Source: Acanthochlamys bracteata
Taxonomy: Eukaryota > Streptophyta > Magnoliopsida > Pandanales > Velloziaceae
Assembly (NCBI GenBank): GCA_019914995.1
Contig: CM034136.1
Location: 3,363,270 to 3,427,269 of the forward strand
DNA length: 64,000 nt
Direction: 5' to 3'
Shown: in pieces, positions 35,033 to 47,151 of the stretch
How the letters are laid out: each line of letters begins with the position of its first letter
Numbering within the stretch: the first letter of the stretch is position 1
Notes under the pieces: generated by a model
Seen by the model: the letters and a program-made list of their open reading frames with translations, nothing else
The model's database searches: none
Told to the model about the DNA's origin: nothing
Program-made: the position numbers and the translations under genes

Positions 35033-36358
35033 TTATCGTGATGCTCCACCGGCATTGGTGACTTTGACCTCCTTGAATGAAGGATGGAGTAATCCAAGCT
35101 CGTCTTTCATCTCGAGCGGGCTACTTGTCTCATTCCTGACCCTCTTCACACGTCGGCTTGCAAGCGATTTATGCTCAAAACCATACATTTGCAGAATCTG
35201 GTTATCCCCGAAATTGAAAGCTCTATCCATCTGCTTAAGACACCGTTCGACCGGGTAATCTCCAAACTTTCCACATGGCTTGCACCCGACAAAATGTGTC
35301 ACCAGAGGCCAACGATGGTCACCAAGTCCAGGGTGGTAGTTCTCAATCATCTCCTCGTACCTATCCACCAAAATACCCCAATACCCGTGCAAATAATAAG
35401 CACTCTCCAAATAAACCTTATCCGCCCACTTGTCCTTTTGCGTCACCAGCAAATAAACCATGGCAGACTGATCATCAGCTTCAAAAACTGGCCGGTCTTT
35501 CAAAAACGCTGTAAGAACCTTCCCTGCCTCAATCCTTGTCGGTCCCTTAGGTCCCATTGGCGCCCAAGCATCAAGCAAATCAAGAGCCCATTGATTGTTC
35601 CTCAACAAAAACGACCCAGTATTCAAGCCAATCCAATTCTTATCATCATAAACCATCTCATTCCACCCATGCATCACAAGATTGTATTGTGAATACCTCT
35701 CCCAAGGCAACTCAAATGCCATATCAGTAAACATTGCATCAGAATCCATCCACCATAAGAACTCAACATCGGGATGCGCAAGAAGAAGTGTCCGAATCAA
35801 CGGCAACTTCGCCCAAAACCCAGCCATCTCCGCATCAAGCAAAGCCATATTGTAGAATATATCAATGTTATGAATCCTGCAGTAATCAATCTTGTTCTTG
35901 ATTGATTTCAACAAGTAATGATCACCAACAGGGTTCTCACAAGGCTTGGGAGCAGAACCAGTGATAAGTAGAACACGTGGTTTCGTCGGAGACAAAAAGT
36001 TGGGCTTTTCCGGGTGAGAATCGAGCCAAGCTTTCCTCTGCCGATTCCAGTCCGAGATTTTTGGTCCGAGAGAGTACGGCTGTGAAGGATCGCGCGGAGG
36101 TGGATCCACGTCATCGTTTTCGGTAGCAGTCGGTTTGGTTTCAGACAAAGATCGATGGTGTGAGAGAGGGAGATGGGAACGGATCTGAGCAAGGTCTTGT
36201 TGCGGTGTTCCAAATTTGCCGGCTCCGATTGTGCCACGTAAGACAACGACGGTAAGAAGAAGGCAGAGAATGGTAAGCTTACCGTTGCGCAGAGCACGAA
36301 GGATCTGGCGAGCTCTTCGATCGCCAACCACTCGCGGCAGCAATGCCGTTGCCGGCAT
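35033..36358 (-). CDS. XXT: Xyloglucan 6-xylosyltransferase, GT34 family, 441 aa, intronless
   Basis: The enzyme transfers xylose from UDP-xylose to the glucan backbone of xyloglucan in the Golgi lumen, building hemicellulose of the primary wall. It is a type II membrane protein. A short basic cytosolic tail (residues 1-27) precedes one membrane anchor at about 28-47, ILCLLLTVVVLRGTIGAG. A variable stem runs to about residue 90, then comes the GT34 catalytic domain. Diagnostic stretches are PYSLGPKISDW, TGSAPKPCENPVGDHYLLKS and FWAKLPLIRTLLL. The DxD motif is WWMDSDAMF (D205-D207). GLNTGSFLLRN, FEADDQSAMVYLL, YYLHGYWGILVDRYEEMIEN and VGCKPCGKFGDYPVERC follow. The N-terminus RALRNGKLTILCLL points to the XXT1/XXT2 branch and not XXT5. 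The length is slightly short of Arabidopsis XXT1/2 (about 460) because the stem is shorter. The ATG has A at -3; the stop is TAA. No damage. Confidence 0.96.
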   Translation of the reverse strand: MPATALLPRVVGDRRARQILRALRNGKLTILCLLLTVVVLRGTIGAGKFGTPQQDLAQIRSHLPLSHHRSLSETKPTATENDDVDPPPRDPSQPYSLGPKISDWNRQRKAWLDSHPEKPNFLSPTKPRVLLITGSAPKPCENPVGDHYLLKSIKNKIDYCRIHNIDIFYNMALLDAEMAGFWAKLPLIRTLLLAHPDVEFLWWMDSDAMFTDMAFELPWERYSQYNLVMHGWNEMVYDDKNWIGLNTGSFLLRNNQWALDLLDAWAPMGPKGPTRIEAGKVLTAFLKDRPVFEADDQSAMVYLLVTQKDKWADKVYLESAYYLHGYWGILVDRYEEMIENYHPGLGDHRWPLVTHFVGCKPCGKFGDYPVERCLKQMDRAFNFGDNQILQMYGFEHKSLASRRVKRVRNETSSPLEMKDELGLLHPSFKEVKVTNAGGASR

Positions 36359-38929
36359 TCTCTTGATCTCTCGACTTTAGGGTTTGTTTTCTTCTTCTTG
36401 TTGTTCAGGATTGTTCTAGTTCAAACTTTGCAGCCATGCTCAAACACAAAGAAAGAAAGATACGAGTTTTTTATTTCTTGATCATGAGAACGAGACAAGA
36501 GAATAAGAGATCGTTAATGTCGGAGCCGCTGGACCATGTTAGTCGTAATTAATGATACTTATAAGGTATCAGATCGGCATTAGTTAAAATTAATATTATT
36601 ATATAATGGAGAGCTTAAAGGAAAATGAGATTTTTAAGAAGACTCGCGGGTGCGTATACCGAGTGCTAGCTGGAGACAGGACCGCGATTTGGTCCTACGT
36701 CCTTATCACCGACGGCCCATAACCAGGTTTTGATTGATAAGTGGGACGCGACCAACGCGTTGTAAAACTCTTTTTATGAATTTTGCTTTCGCTTTGCTGT
36801 CTGTGTCTAGCTAGTTAGTAATGGACCAGACCCGGTTTTTTTGTCAATTTTCAGTAACGAACGCGGAACTAGTTCGTCAATTTTCAGTAACAACCTTCGA
36901 TACATACCAAGTCCTAATCTAGAGTAATATCACTTTGTTGGTGACAGTCTACAGATAGCTTAGATTTGATCAGATTATTTGTTTGATTGGTTAATTAGAA
37001 AGCATATCGAACATATAGAGAAAGTTTAGAGTGTATATAAAATATTTTTTTAATTTAAAAATAATAAATAATAATAAAATTTATGATATAAAATTTTCTA
37101 TATTTTTTAATTTTAACAAAAATTCTATGTAATACTATAAAAAATTAATTTAAAAAATATAAAATTAAAAATTAAAATAGAAAGAAGTTAAAAAATACTA
37201 TATTTTGATTGTTTTTCTATTTTTTGCTCGACTACTGCTTTGTTTCTTTTGCAACTATGAAAGCCAGATTTTGAATCATTATTTACGCTTCTGATTTATT
37301 TCAACATTATCTGATTGTGATCAAACGTTTACAATTAACTTAACTAAAATTCCAATACAGTTGAACCTTGCAGTAGTAAAAAAATACTTCGATTGATTAT
37401 CGAGTCAAATGAGTGTCGACACCAAAGGATGGACCGATGCTGCATGCATCGATGGAGCATGCCGCAACCGGCTGAAAACATAATCATAATAAAAGAAAAG
37501 AAGCTTAAAAAAAAAGAATTTGATCTAATATGCTAAATTTTGGATAAATAACAAGTTGGAGTTTGGTTTATGATGATGCAGAGTTTCAATGTTGCAATAA
37601 CAGTGACAACAATGCTTGATTATTTACGCCAAAATGCTTCAGATCGGTGCCTCGCAAAAGTTGCCTGACTCTATGATGGCAATCGCCGTTCTAATAATGC
37701 ATTGTGCAACATACATTTACATGGTTTTTGAGTTTACACCATAAATCATAGTCTGCATTGATATTCATCTACATAGAAAAGACGTGTCTTTTATCTGTAA
37801 TATTTTTAAAAGAAAGTTTAGGTTAAAATATATAAATTCAAATTTTAAAATTTAAATTTTTTTATATAAAAAATTGTTAAGTTAATAGTTTTCATGTGAA
37901 CAATTTAAGTATTTCTCTCGGAAGACATGTGAAGCGTTTCATCAAAATCAAACAATGTGGATAAATCACAATTGTAGATAAAAAGTAGTGGAAATGGAAA
38001 GGATTCGAATCCAAATGTGTAGCACAGCTGAACTTATATTAACTTTAAACAAAAAACAAATAAAATACGCTGAAGATTCTTGACGGCAGAGAAACTCTGC
38101 TGTTTACTGTGTTCACTTGTCTATCACAAACTCAAAATTTGCTGCACAACACCAAGCAACAATCATGGCCTATCTGCAATAGATGCAACCGAATTGTAAG
38201 ACCGGAATTATTTGGAAGACCTTAAGATAAAAAAAATATTTAAATAGAATTTATTTTTAAATAAATTTAATTTTTATTCATCTGAATTTAGAAAATAATA
38301 TAAAAATTTATTTAAAATATAAAAAAATAATATAATTAAAAGAAGTGCTAAACATATTGTCAAACACCTCCGAACGTTACAATGCTAGAGAACAGAATTG
38401 CAGTGCTCAGCTATTGGGAAAAGAGGCTTTAAATCTGGAATCCATTCAAGTTGAATCCGAGCAAATTCTTCTTTATAGGCCACGCTTGCTCCGCACAAAG
38501 CTTTACATGCATGAACAACAACGGTTGCCAACTTGGATTCCTTCGTATGTGGATCGTCCTACACGTCATAATAATTGAAAGCCAAAGAAGTTGATTTACG
38601 CAACTTCCTCCCATGTAGAACACTCGGTATCTATCTTAACCTTAATATGTAATAAAAAGAGATGCCCTCCTAGCTATTGTAGAATTCTGTTGGGAAATTT
38701 TAATTCCCAAAATACACATCGTATCACAGTTGGATTCCCTCATTACACGTACTTCAAAGATAATTATCATTTATTATCATATTTGTAAATTTAAGAAATG
38801 AGATTATCTTAATTTGTAACAACAAAATTTACAATGCAAAAAGTAAAAGAACTACCAACTGTTACTTCCATTACTTTTGGCATATTGATCATTATACAAA
38901 TAGAAGCAAATTAGGTGTGACAATTCGAT
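36359..38929. other. 5' flank of the xylosyltransferase gene and AT-rich spacer
   Basis: 36359 to about 36780 should hold the promoter and 5' UTR of the minus-strand gene. TCAATTTTCAGTAAC is repeated at about 36843 and 36877. At 37030-37210 there is another copy of the A/T core shared by the MITE-like inserts. An open stretch at 38345-38578 is not recognised as a gene. Confidence 0.35.
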
Positions 38930-39040
38930 TTAGTGGATCAATTTTGGATCGACTCACTTAAAAAACGCATCAAATTTTATCTGATTCTAATCCAATTCAT
39001 AAATTTATACGGATTAAAAATTATCAATCACAATCTAATC
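38930..39040 (+). repeat. Dispersed direct repeat, copy 1
   Basis: It starts TTAGTGGATCAATTTTGGAT, with AATTTATACGG further in. It matches the copy at 39562-39672 over about 110 bp with many substitutions. Origin unknown. Confidence 0.6.
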
Positions 39041-39561
39041 TATTTATATAATATTGTCAATCTCGGATCGACCTATTTCATAATTAACACTATTAATTTT
39101 TAATTTTATATTTTTAAGTTTGGGTGAAATTATAAATCAATTAGAATAAATGTTGTACAAATTTTTAGTGAAGAGATTCGGTGAGTGTCCGTGAAGATGT
39201 GCATTTCTTATTATTTTCATTAATTTTTAGAATTACCTAAGAAATTTTTTTTTGAAAATATGTGGTTCAACTAAAATTTTAAATACATATTCATACTTTC
39301 GATAAAAGTTTTGATAAAAATATTTATACAAAATTTAACTTTATCATTAAAGAAATACCTACATAGTAATACTTTAGTTAATATCATAATTCTTCTTTAC
39401 ACTATTTTATTAAGACATAAAATAAAATAATTAATTATTAATATAATATAATTATAATAATTTATAATTACTATTATTTATTTTTTTTTGTTTCCAAAAA
39501 TTTATTATACGGTAAAGAAAAAACTAGAAATAGTTGTTCCTTCTAAAGATTACATTTCGAG

Positions 39562-39672
39562 TTAGTGGATCAGTTTCGGATCGATCCATTTAATAATTAG
39601 ATCAAATTCGTTCAACTCTTATCCAACTTATGAATTTATACGGGTTAAAATTTTTAAACCTTAATTCGAATT
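39562..39672 (+). repeat. Dispersed direct repeat, copy 2
   Basis: It starts TTAGTGGATCAGTTTCGGAT, with AATTTATACGGG further in. It lies 632 bp downstream of copy 1 in the same orientation. The pair could be remains of an element's ends, but no coding or target duplication supports that. Confidence 0.6.
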
Positions 39673-42600
39673 AAATGGGTCGATTTTGAATTGAATTTTC
39701 AAGTCAGGTCATATATTTTTATACTTAAAGTAGATAAAGATGATATATTGTTTCCTTAAATTGGCATTATATTTTCACACCGATATTAGATTTACTTCTA
39801 TTCTCAATGTATCAATTTGTAACCTTAACAATGAGTAGCGCTCTTTAGCTTTATAAGCACATTGTAAGTTACTATCACATCTCGTAAAAAAATATTACCA
39901 GTCTATTTTATTTTTTATAAGTTAATATAAGTAGAAAGTTCGCGACCACAAAAGATGATCACTAATGAACAATCACAGTCGCTTTTTTTTTATAACTTTT
40001 CGTGACCATGAGAACTTAGACGCCACAATAGTCACACTATACTAGTCGCTAAAACTTATTGCGATGAGAAAAAATATCATGTTGCAAATGCTCAAAACAA
40101 CTACGATCGGCACTGTGCAAAATTAGTGATTAGATCAGCACGTCGCTACTGTCAACAAAAAGGCGAGTAGTTAGAGTTAGTTGTTGATAAAATATCTGCG
40201 ATCAGATCAAATAAGTTGCTCTAATGTTCATTTATTTATTTATTTAGGTCTCTTTTCCCAAAAACATGAAACCATTCGCGAAAGTGGACAAATCGCTAAT
40301 GTAATAATGACCATAAACTAATTTGTTGCTTTGGTCACTGACGGTCTTAGTATCGGCCGATTTCAGCGATCGCTGATAGTTGAAGACAACGACTACGATT
40401 TCCTGATCGCCAATACCAAGCTACTATTTTTTTATTTTATTATTGCTAATATTATAATATAAAATGTTATATAAATACTAATTGTATGGTAAATGAATAA
40501 CAAAATATAAAGAACAAAGTTCACAGTTTCTCATAACTAAAAGAGATTAAAAAAATATTATTTTAAATATCTTATAACAAATCTGTTTACTTAAGTTATT
40601 AAAGCTGAATTAGGCATACGAATAACGGTACAAGTTTACTTTAAAAGTTTAACGTTACAAGCTCTTTTTCCTACCGATAGCAGTAAGGTTTATGTTAGTT
40701 TTGGTTATTGTATAGAGAGATTATTGCTAAATAACAGGAGCTAGTTGGATTGTATAGCATAATTTTTACAGACATAAATATTAGTGATTCCAGTAAACAC
40801 ACAGAAAATTAAATAACTTGCATAACTAAATCCACACGAGAATTTACGTAGATCAGTAAATCTCTTTATCTATATCTACAGTCATTTTTTGACAAAAATG
40901 CAAAAATCTACTACTCTTTTTCTCTTTCCATTCTTTTTCGATTAGGCAGGATCAAAGTACTTCATCAAACACACTTGTCTTATTCTTATAAAGACAAATT
41001 TCTACCACCTCCTCTATATTTATCACTTCAGTTGTATGACAATAACTCATTTATAAGATTAGTGACTTTGGCATAGATTTCTACCAAATCCTCAACTAAT
41101 TGCACTAAGTACCCAATCTCAGTTTTATTAAAGGAAGTTATAGTCACTGGTCTGAACACGGGATTGACTCATTTTGAGTTTTTAATCACTAGAAGGCAAG
41201 GTGAACGATGAAATGTAAAACTTGTGAAAAAAATTTGTTCGATGTATTGTTCAGCAGAAATGAGAGTGTGTCAGCATTTGAAGCTTCTTAGATATTTGTT
41301 TATGATTGTTTTTTATTTTTCGGTTGTCTTTCTTCTCCTTTCTGCCATTTTGCTTTTATTTATTTTTTCTTACAACTTTTACATTTGGTTTCAAATGGTT
41401 CAAATTTTCTATTGGTGGTTACTCGCTTGATACAGTGCCGTGTTTTCTTCTAGTTCTGCTCTGTGTCTCATCTTCATAGCTCCCAAGAATGAGGTCACAG
41501 CTTCTTTAGTGAAATTTTAGTAGGCCTTTAGCTATGCTATTTTTTTGCATTTAATTTTTCTTAACTCTACTATAATTTTATATTCCAATAGCATTGGATG
41601 TAAATAATGATAATTTTGTATTTTTCGCTCGCTCATGCATGCTTCGGCTGTGAAAATTTCTTCGATTGAATTCGTGAGCCAGTTTTCTAACTTGAGGCTA
41701 GGTTGAATTCGAATTTTTCGCTCCGAAATTGTTGATCGGTTTGGAGTTCTTTCCGGAAGCCAGTGGAACTTCTATGCAGCTTCCGGTCACTCGATCTTAC
41801 TATTCAGTTGTAAGGTTTGAAATATTCTTCAATGAAATGTGCTAAAAACTTAAGTCCTTATTCGTTTTCTACTCATACAGAAGTGATTATCTAAACTTTA
41901 TGACTTTTACTGTTAATTCTTGACGTTTCTAAATCATGTAGATGAACGACTTCATCATATAGATAAATACTTAATCCGATAGTGGTAAATAATTGTAGCT
42001 CAGTGTAAAGCATTGTTGTATGACCACAACTGACTTTGTGAATGATGGATGCAATGTTTGCTTGTATCTTGATTAGTGAACTCTTCTGTAATATCTAAAA
42101 ACATCCAAATATCGATTTGTTCTTTTAAGCTCAAGTGAACACAGCTCTTTCAGCTACTTAGTTCTCAATTTTAATCTCCTGTGTTGTTGTGAACTAATTT
42201 TGCTATGACATCGATATGTTACCAATAGATAACTCTAGTTCTGATACAGTCTTGATTCTTAGTTGAGATCTTAAATATGCTAGAAATTTTTTGTGAAATA
42301 TTGATGATGACGTTGATCTTCTCGAGTTGGTTATTTGGTCCAGTAGCAATGGATAACATTTGTGTAACTAGTTGTTCTTCAGTTTCTTTATGTTTTTTTT
42401 TGTTGCTCGAACGTCACAACGCTCTGCTTTCGTACTTGCGAAAAGTTTCAATCTTGTGCTTCATGAAAAGTATCACAAACCGGTAGTTGACTATTCAATT
42501 TATTTGTAGATAAATTTTTTTTTATAGTAGCTATTTTTTTGTCTGCTATGTATAGAATGATTTATTTCTATAAATTTCTACATAACTTGTTTTAGCCTAT

Positions 42601-43652
42601 TAGCCATCTAAGTTATATACTATACTTCTTAATTTTTTTAATTATCAAAATTAATCTGAAATTCCAACAAAAAGTATTCGGAAAATAATAAAGTGGCATT
42701 AATAAGTAACTTAATTTACAAGTTAGTTGTATTGATTAGTACAATAAAATATAGTTAACATTAAAAATATTTGATTAATCATAAATTTTATTTTAAATAA
42801 AATTTTAGGCAATATAGAATTGTATATACATCGCTTTTCTCCGATCCAACTTACGCCATATACACGCCATTTAAAATCTAATTTTATTAAAAGTAAAATT
42901 TCATGTAGTCATTGCTCATGCGGCAAACTAATTTTTTAGAAGACCTTACGTGCTATATACTATTTTATGTCCTCTATATATTTATAAAACATACAACGAG
43001 ATGTGTCCCATTTATATATGGATAAAAAATTGCCTTTTAGTTGCTGCAGAACCTTTATGCAACAACTAACTGGGGCTTGCCAAAATTGATTTCCGCTTCC
43101 CAAACAAAATGTTTTTGTCCATAAATTTCCTTTCCAGCTAATCCTCAACCACAACATTCCCAAACAAAATTCTTTTGAAAAGTATTTAGAGAAATATATT
43201 TTTTTCTATTTTAAAAAATAAATTCTGTTTTTCAATAAAAAATAATAATAATAATTAATAATATATTTTATAACTTAAAAATATATATTGTAAAATATTA
43301 TATAAAAAATATCAATTAAAAAAGTTAAAAAATATTTTTCAGAACTCACTCACACGGCTTTAAGCTCTTAACAATACATCCATGCATTTAAGCACTAGGA
43401 AAATTCTTCATAGACAAAATGCTTAAACTCAAAAGATGCCTTAAAATAGCACTCACCCGTAATGCAAAAGAGGAAAAACACATTCTTTTTCATTCTTTTT
43501 TAATAAACAAGAACACACTCTGTTTTATGAAGCTAACAAACGGATACATATCTATTTGCTCACGAAGCTTATTCTAATGGTTTACTACTCAAACCAAACA
43601 TTTGCTTGCAAAGAACTTATATTATGCTTGTAAGATGAGCGAGCTATCTTTC
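39673..43652. other. Gene-poor spacer
   Basis: From about 39930 to 40430 there are many scattered GTCGC/GCGAC words, such as AGTCGCTAAAAC, resembling the subterminal repeat field of a decayed DNA transposon, but no ends were found. Around 40795-41010 is a stretch with GAGAATTTACGTAGATCAG, like a retroelement-derived repeat of uncertain kind. From about 43200 to 43360 is another AT-rich insert core. No gene is recognised between 41000 and 43200. Confidence 0.35.
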
Positions 43653-44253
43653 TTAGGCATAAGCCTCAGGGTTGGCCTGGAGGTAAGCTTCTGCAGCCTC
43701 GACTGATCCTGTCATGGCCTCCTTCGCCTTGGCAATTTCCTCGTCGGGGATCTCAACTCCAGGGAGTGTTTTGTATCTCATTTCTACCTTAAGGACACTG
43801 CCACCATCGGCACGCGACTCGACCTTCACGTGAGAGGTACCAGACTCGATATTCTCTCCGAGGCCACCGCCTTCAACCAAGGTGGCCTTGATCTCGAACT
43901 TGTCCATGTCCAAGAAGTCGATACGCTCCTTCACGAGGCTGAAAGGCATAGCTGCGTACATCAAATCCAGTACTACATCTATCAGGTTCCGCATACAAAA
44001 GATAACGGAAGATCGACTCGTATATAGAAGATCCATTTAGACATGGTGACAATGTTTGTTATTTAACTAAGCACGTAACCTGGAGAGAAATTGAGTTCCC
44101 TCATGCTTCCGACACCGCCTTCGATCTTGTCGGCCTTGCCGCCGACGACAAAGTCGGGGAGAACCTTGGGGCCGATCTCGTGCCAGTTGAGAACAAAACC
44201 TTTGAAAATGCGGGTGCGGCGACGGAGGAAGGGATCTCAAGGCTCCAGCTCAT
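43653..44253 (-). pseudogene. PR10: PR-10 / Bet v 1 family gene, copy A, frameshifted
   Basis: Exon 1 is 44253-44080 and exon 2 is 43951-43653, with one intron at the usual place for this family. Exon 1 begins MSWSLEIPSSVAAP like copies B and C, but one base is missing near 44213. The frame shifts there, and the rest of exon 1 (IFKGFVLNWHEIGPKVLPDF) is only in another frame. Coding length is 473 nt against 474 in B and C. Exon 2 is fully open, AMPFSLVKERIDFLDMDKFE to QANPEAYA. So translation from the normal start should fail, unless a sequence error or a downstream start rescues part of it. The intact exon 2 and a good TATA box suggest a recent loss. The coding part is markedly richer in G+C than its surroundings. 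Confidence 0.85.
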
Positions 44254-44375
44254 TCTGTTTATTTGTTGTTGCAGAGTACTATCTACTTACGGGATGACTG
44301 TGAAGTCTTAGAAGTATAAGAAGGATTTATTGCTACCTGGTTGCTTGTGATGATTTGAGCTCTCAGTATGCATGA

Positions 44376-44385
44376 GTTTATATAG
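44376..44385 (-). promoter_or_regulatory. TATA box of PR-10 copy A
   Basis: CTATATAAAC on the minus strand, about 123 bp upstream of the start codon, in a block nearly identical to the promoter of copy C, including ACTCATGCATACTGAG after it. Confidence 0.7.
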
Positions 44386-44786
44386 AGAGAGGTGGGTAGT
44401 AGTTGGTGTTTGTGAATGGTTGAACTGTTCAAAAGAGAGGATGATGTGTAGTACGAAATTGTTTGATCTGTTCAAAAGAAAGTGTAGGCTTCATAGATTA
44501 AGGCATCTTGCTTTCATTACCTCAGCGAAAACGCAGCTGATGATAATTAATGATGGAATATGTTCAAGACTGGTTCTACTTCTCTTCTTTAAAATTAGAT
44601 TTTCAATTTCAGCGATGGAGTTTCCTTCTTGACTGCCTCGATTGCTTCTGTGATGAACCTGTGTGTACGTTTTTTTGCAAACCTAGATGCAACGAGCCCT
44701 ACTTCTTTTTCAACAATGTGTTTCAATGCAAGTATAAGGCCATATCTTGCATGACCGAGTGATTTTTGAGCTTTTCAAGTTCAAAA
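44386..44786. other. Upstream flank of PR-10 copy A
   Basis: The first 120 bases still match the flank of copy C (for example CTCTTTTGAA and TCAACCATT). The rest holds nothing recognised, up to the CACTA element. Confidence 0.4.
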
Positions 44787-44789
44787 AAT

Positions 44790-46789
44790 CACTAGTAGAA
44801 ATAAAGTCTTTACCGACCGAGTAAATAAGTCGGTAAAAATAAAAAATCAGTCGGTTAAATAAATTACCGACAAAAATAATAGTTTCGGCATTCTGTCGGC
44901 AAACACCGGTCAGTAGATTAACTACCGACTAACTAAAACATTCAGTCGGCAATGAACAGTAACTTACCGACTGAAATAAGTTAGTCGGTAACTACCAACT
45001 GATTTCTATCAATCAGTATTTATCGACTAATAAATCAGTCGGTAAACATATATATACCTCACTGTTCTTACTGTCTTTTATTAGTTTTTTAATATTAATC
45101 ATTCCATTCAAGATACGCATTATGATTCAATATATATCTTTCAAAATATACACAACAACCACCACAATATTCATCAAAGTTCATCAATTCAAATAAAAAA
45201 TCAGTTATTTTGTTGGATACTAAAATCATTCTTAGATACAAAGAAAAGATCATTTAGAGACTTAAAATGGATATGCACCAATTAACATTACATATAATGT
45301 TACACTACAGGACCATACATCAGCATAGGCAAGCTAATACTCCATGATTGTCTTTTACAATCTATTTTTTCCCTTCCTGAAAATCCACAAATCAAGAAAA
45401 GTTGGAAATTTCGTCTGAATTTCAAGTTTGAGCAAAGAACTATCTAAATAGTAGTACCTCAGAAATGGATGTATTTGAATCAAGTAGAGGTTGTGAATTT
45501 CTTACTTCTGATTTCCCATTTGAGTATCTGTGAAGGAAAAAAGACAGAAAAAAGGAGTTTGAAGTCACCACATTAGCAGCTGTAGATATGATCTAAATAT
45601 TCAAAATACTCACACTTTGTTGGCCGCTAAAATGTAACAAGTAGATCATAACTTGAAAATAATGCTAATAAATCAGATGATACCTTAAGCATAGACTTTC
45701 AATGAATTAATCACTCTACATCAAGCATGCACCCATCTCAATACAGAATCCAGAAACATACAAGCAAGCTATCAAACCTCCAAACTTCATCTGCAGATCT
45801 AAAATGCCAATTATTTTTTCTTGAAATTCCACTCAAATTCAAATGATCAAAGTAGCATCTGAGAAGCCAAAAATCAAATTCCATAGTTTGATAAAAGTTC
45901 AAAATTTCATTACTTTTTCCATTCGCGGTGCTCATAAATTGTCTACAAAACAAAACCAAACCAAACAACAAATTGATGAGAAATGAGAGGAGAGAAACAG
46001 CGTGCGCTGGTACCAGGACGCGGGGTGAATCTGCCTCTCAAACACCATTGCCATCATGTTACAAACAAACCCAATAAACATTAAAATAATAAAAAAAACA
46101 CAAATCTATCATAAACCTGTCTATCTGAAGATGTTGGTGTCGACAAATCTCAAGTGAGAAGAAGGACGATTCGTGGATGAACACCGGACGAAGAGATTGA
46201 GATCGATGTCGGAGCGAAGAAGAGAACGTGATCGTAGTCGATGTCGAAGATGAAGAAGAGAGATGATCGCCGTCACTGTCGAAGACGAAGGAGAGAACAA
46301 GATCGCCATCGATGTCGGAGACCAAGAAAAGATCACTGCTGACAGTAAAACCCTAGATAGGGGACGAAATGAAATGGCTGGTGCGGGTGCGGCTGGCGTT
46401 GATATATTATTACCGTTTATCGGCTGATAATCAACACAGTCGGTAACTTAACGAAAGCCCAACTACAAATAACTCCGTCGGCAAGTTATACGAATTTACC
46501 GACTAGTTAATAGACAGTCGGTTTTTTCTCAAGAAAGTTTACCGACAACAATGAAAACAGTCCAAAAAATTTCCAACTAAAAAATATTTAGTTAGTAAAT
46601 TTCATAAATTACCGACGGAGAGTATCGTTAGTCGGTAATTTGTCAAATATTCTGACTATTTTTTATGTTAGTCAGTATCTCCGATATCATTTCCGACTAC
46701 TTTTGTTTTAGTCGAAAAATGCTGAAATTTATGACTAAAATATTTTAGTCTGTAATTTTCAGTCAGTAAAAGCTTAATTTGTAGTAGTG
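44790..46789 (+). mobile_element. Non-autonomous CACTA (En/Spm) transposon, 2.0 kb
   Basis: The left end is CACTAGTAGAAATAAAGTC and the right end, read inverted, is CACTACTACAAATTAAGC. A perfect 3-bp target duplication AAT flanks it (44787-44789 and 46790-46792). Both subterminal regions carry many copies of AGTCGGTAA or its complement TTACCGACT, the binding-site field typical of the superfamily. The interior (about 45060-46390) has no recognisable transposase, so movement would need a helper. A Ser-rich minus-strand open stretch at 46059-46336 is not convincing as a gene. Confidence 0.93.
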
Positions 46790-46792
46790 AAT

Positions 46793-47148
46793 ATATGCAT
46801 AATATTTTAAACAATTTTATAAAAACCAAAAGACATGATTGAATTATACGTTATAAAATACTTATATGTCGAAGTTCTTTTCAAAAAAGTAATAGAAAAT
46901 TTTGATTTCTTTTTTTAAGCTTTATTTTTTCAGTTATTCCAAATATGACCTAAGTCTGGACACTAGGCCAGCATCTCTAATGCTGAATTTTCTATACCAC
47001 GAAAAACCTGAGAAAGTGAATGAAAAGAAAGACACCTACCTGAAGACAGCACTAGACTTTGAATTTCTGTCCTACGAAAAGTGCAAATCTATCTCGCATT
47101 TGCCATTATTGCTACAAGTTCTAACGCATATCATCAATCGCATAATAG
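46793..47148. other. Spacer between two CACTA elements
   Basis: About 360 bp of host DNA. An open frame starts at 46902 but runs into the next element, and no similarity is recognised. Confidence 0.4.
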
Positions 47149-47151
47149 TGA

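Noticed and set aside
35171-35692. Plus-strand open frame of 173 codons
   Set aside because: Shadow of the xyloglucan xylosyltransferase; composition shows no protein-like pattern.
35908-36327. Second minus-strand frame of 139 codons
   Set aside because: It overlaps the xylosyltransferase in another frame and lacks any family motif.
40795-41010. A second retroelement-like fragment similar to the one near 61190
   Set aside because: Only a short run of similar words; too weak to name or delimit.
46059-46336. Ser-rich gene captured by the CACTA element
   Set aside because: Two overlapping frames are equally open and no splice or family signal supports either.
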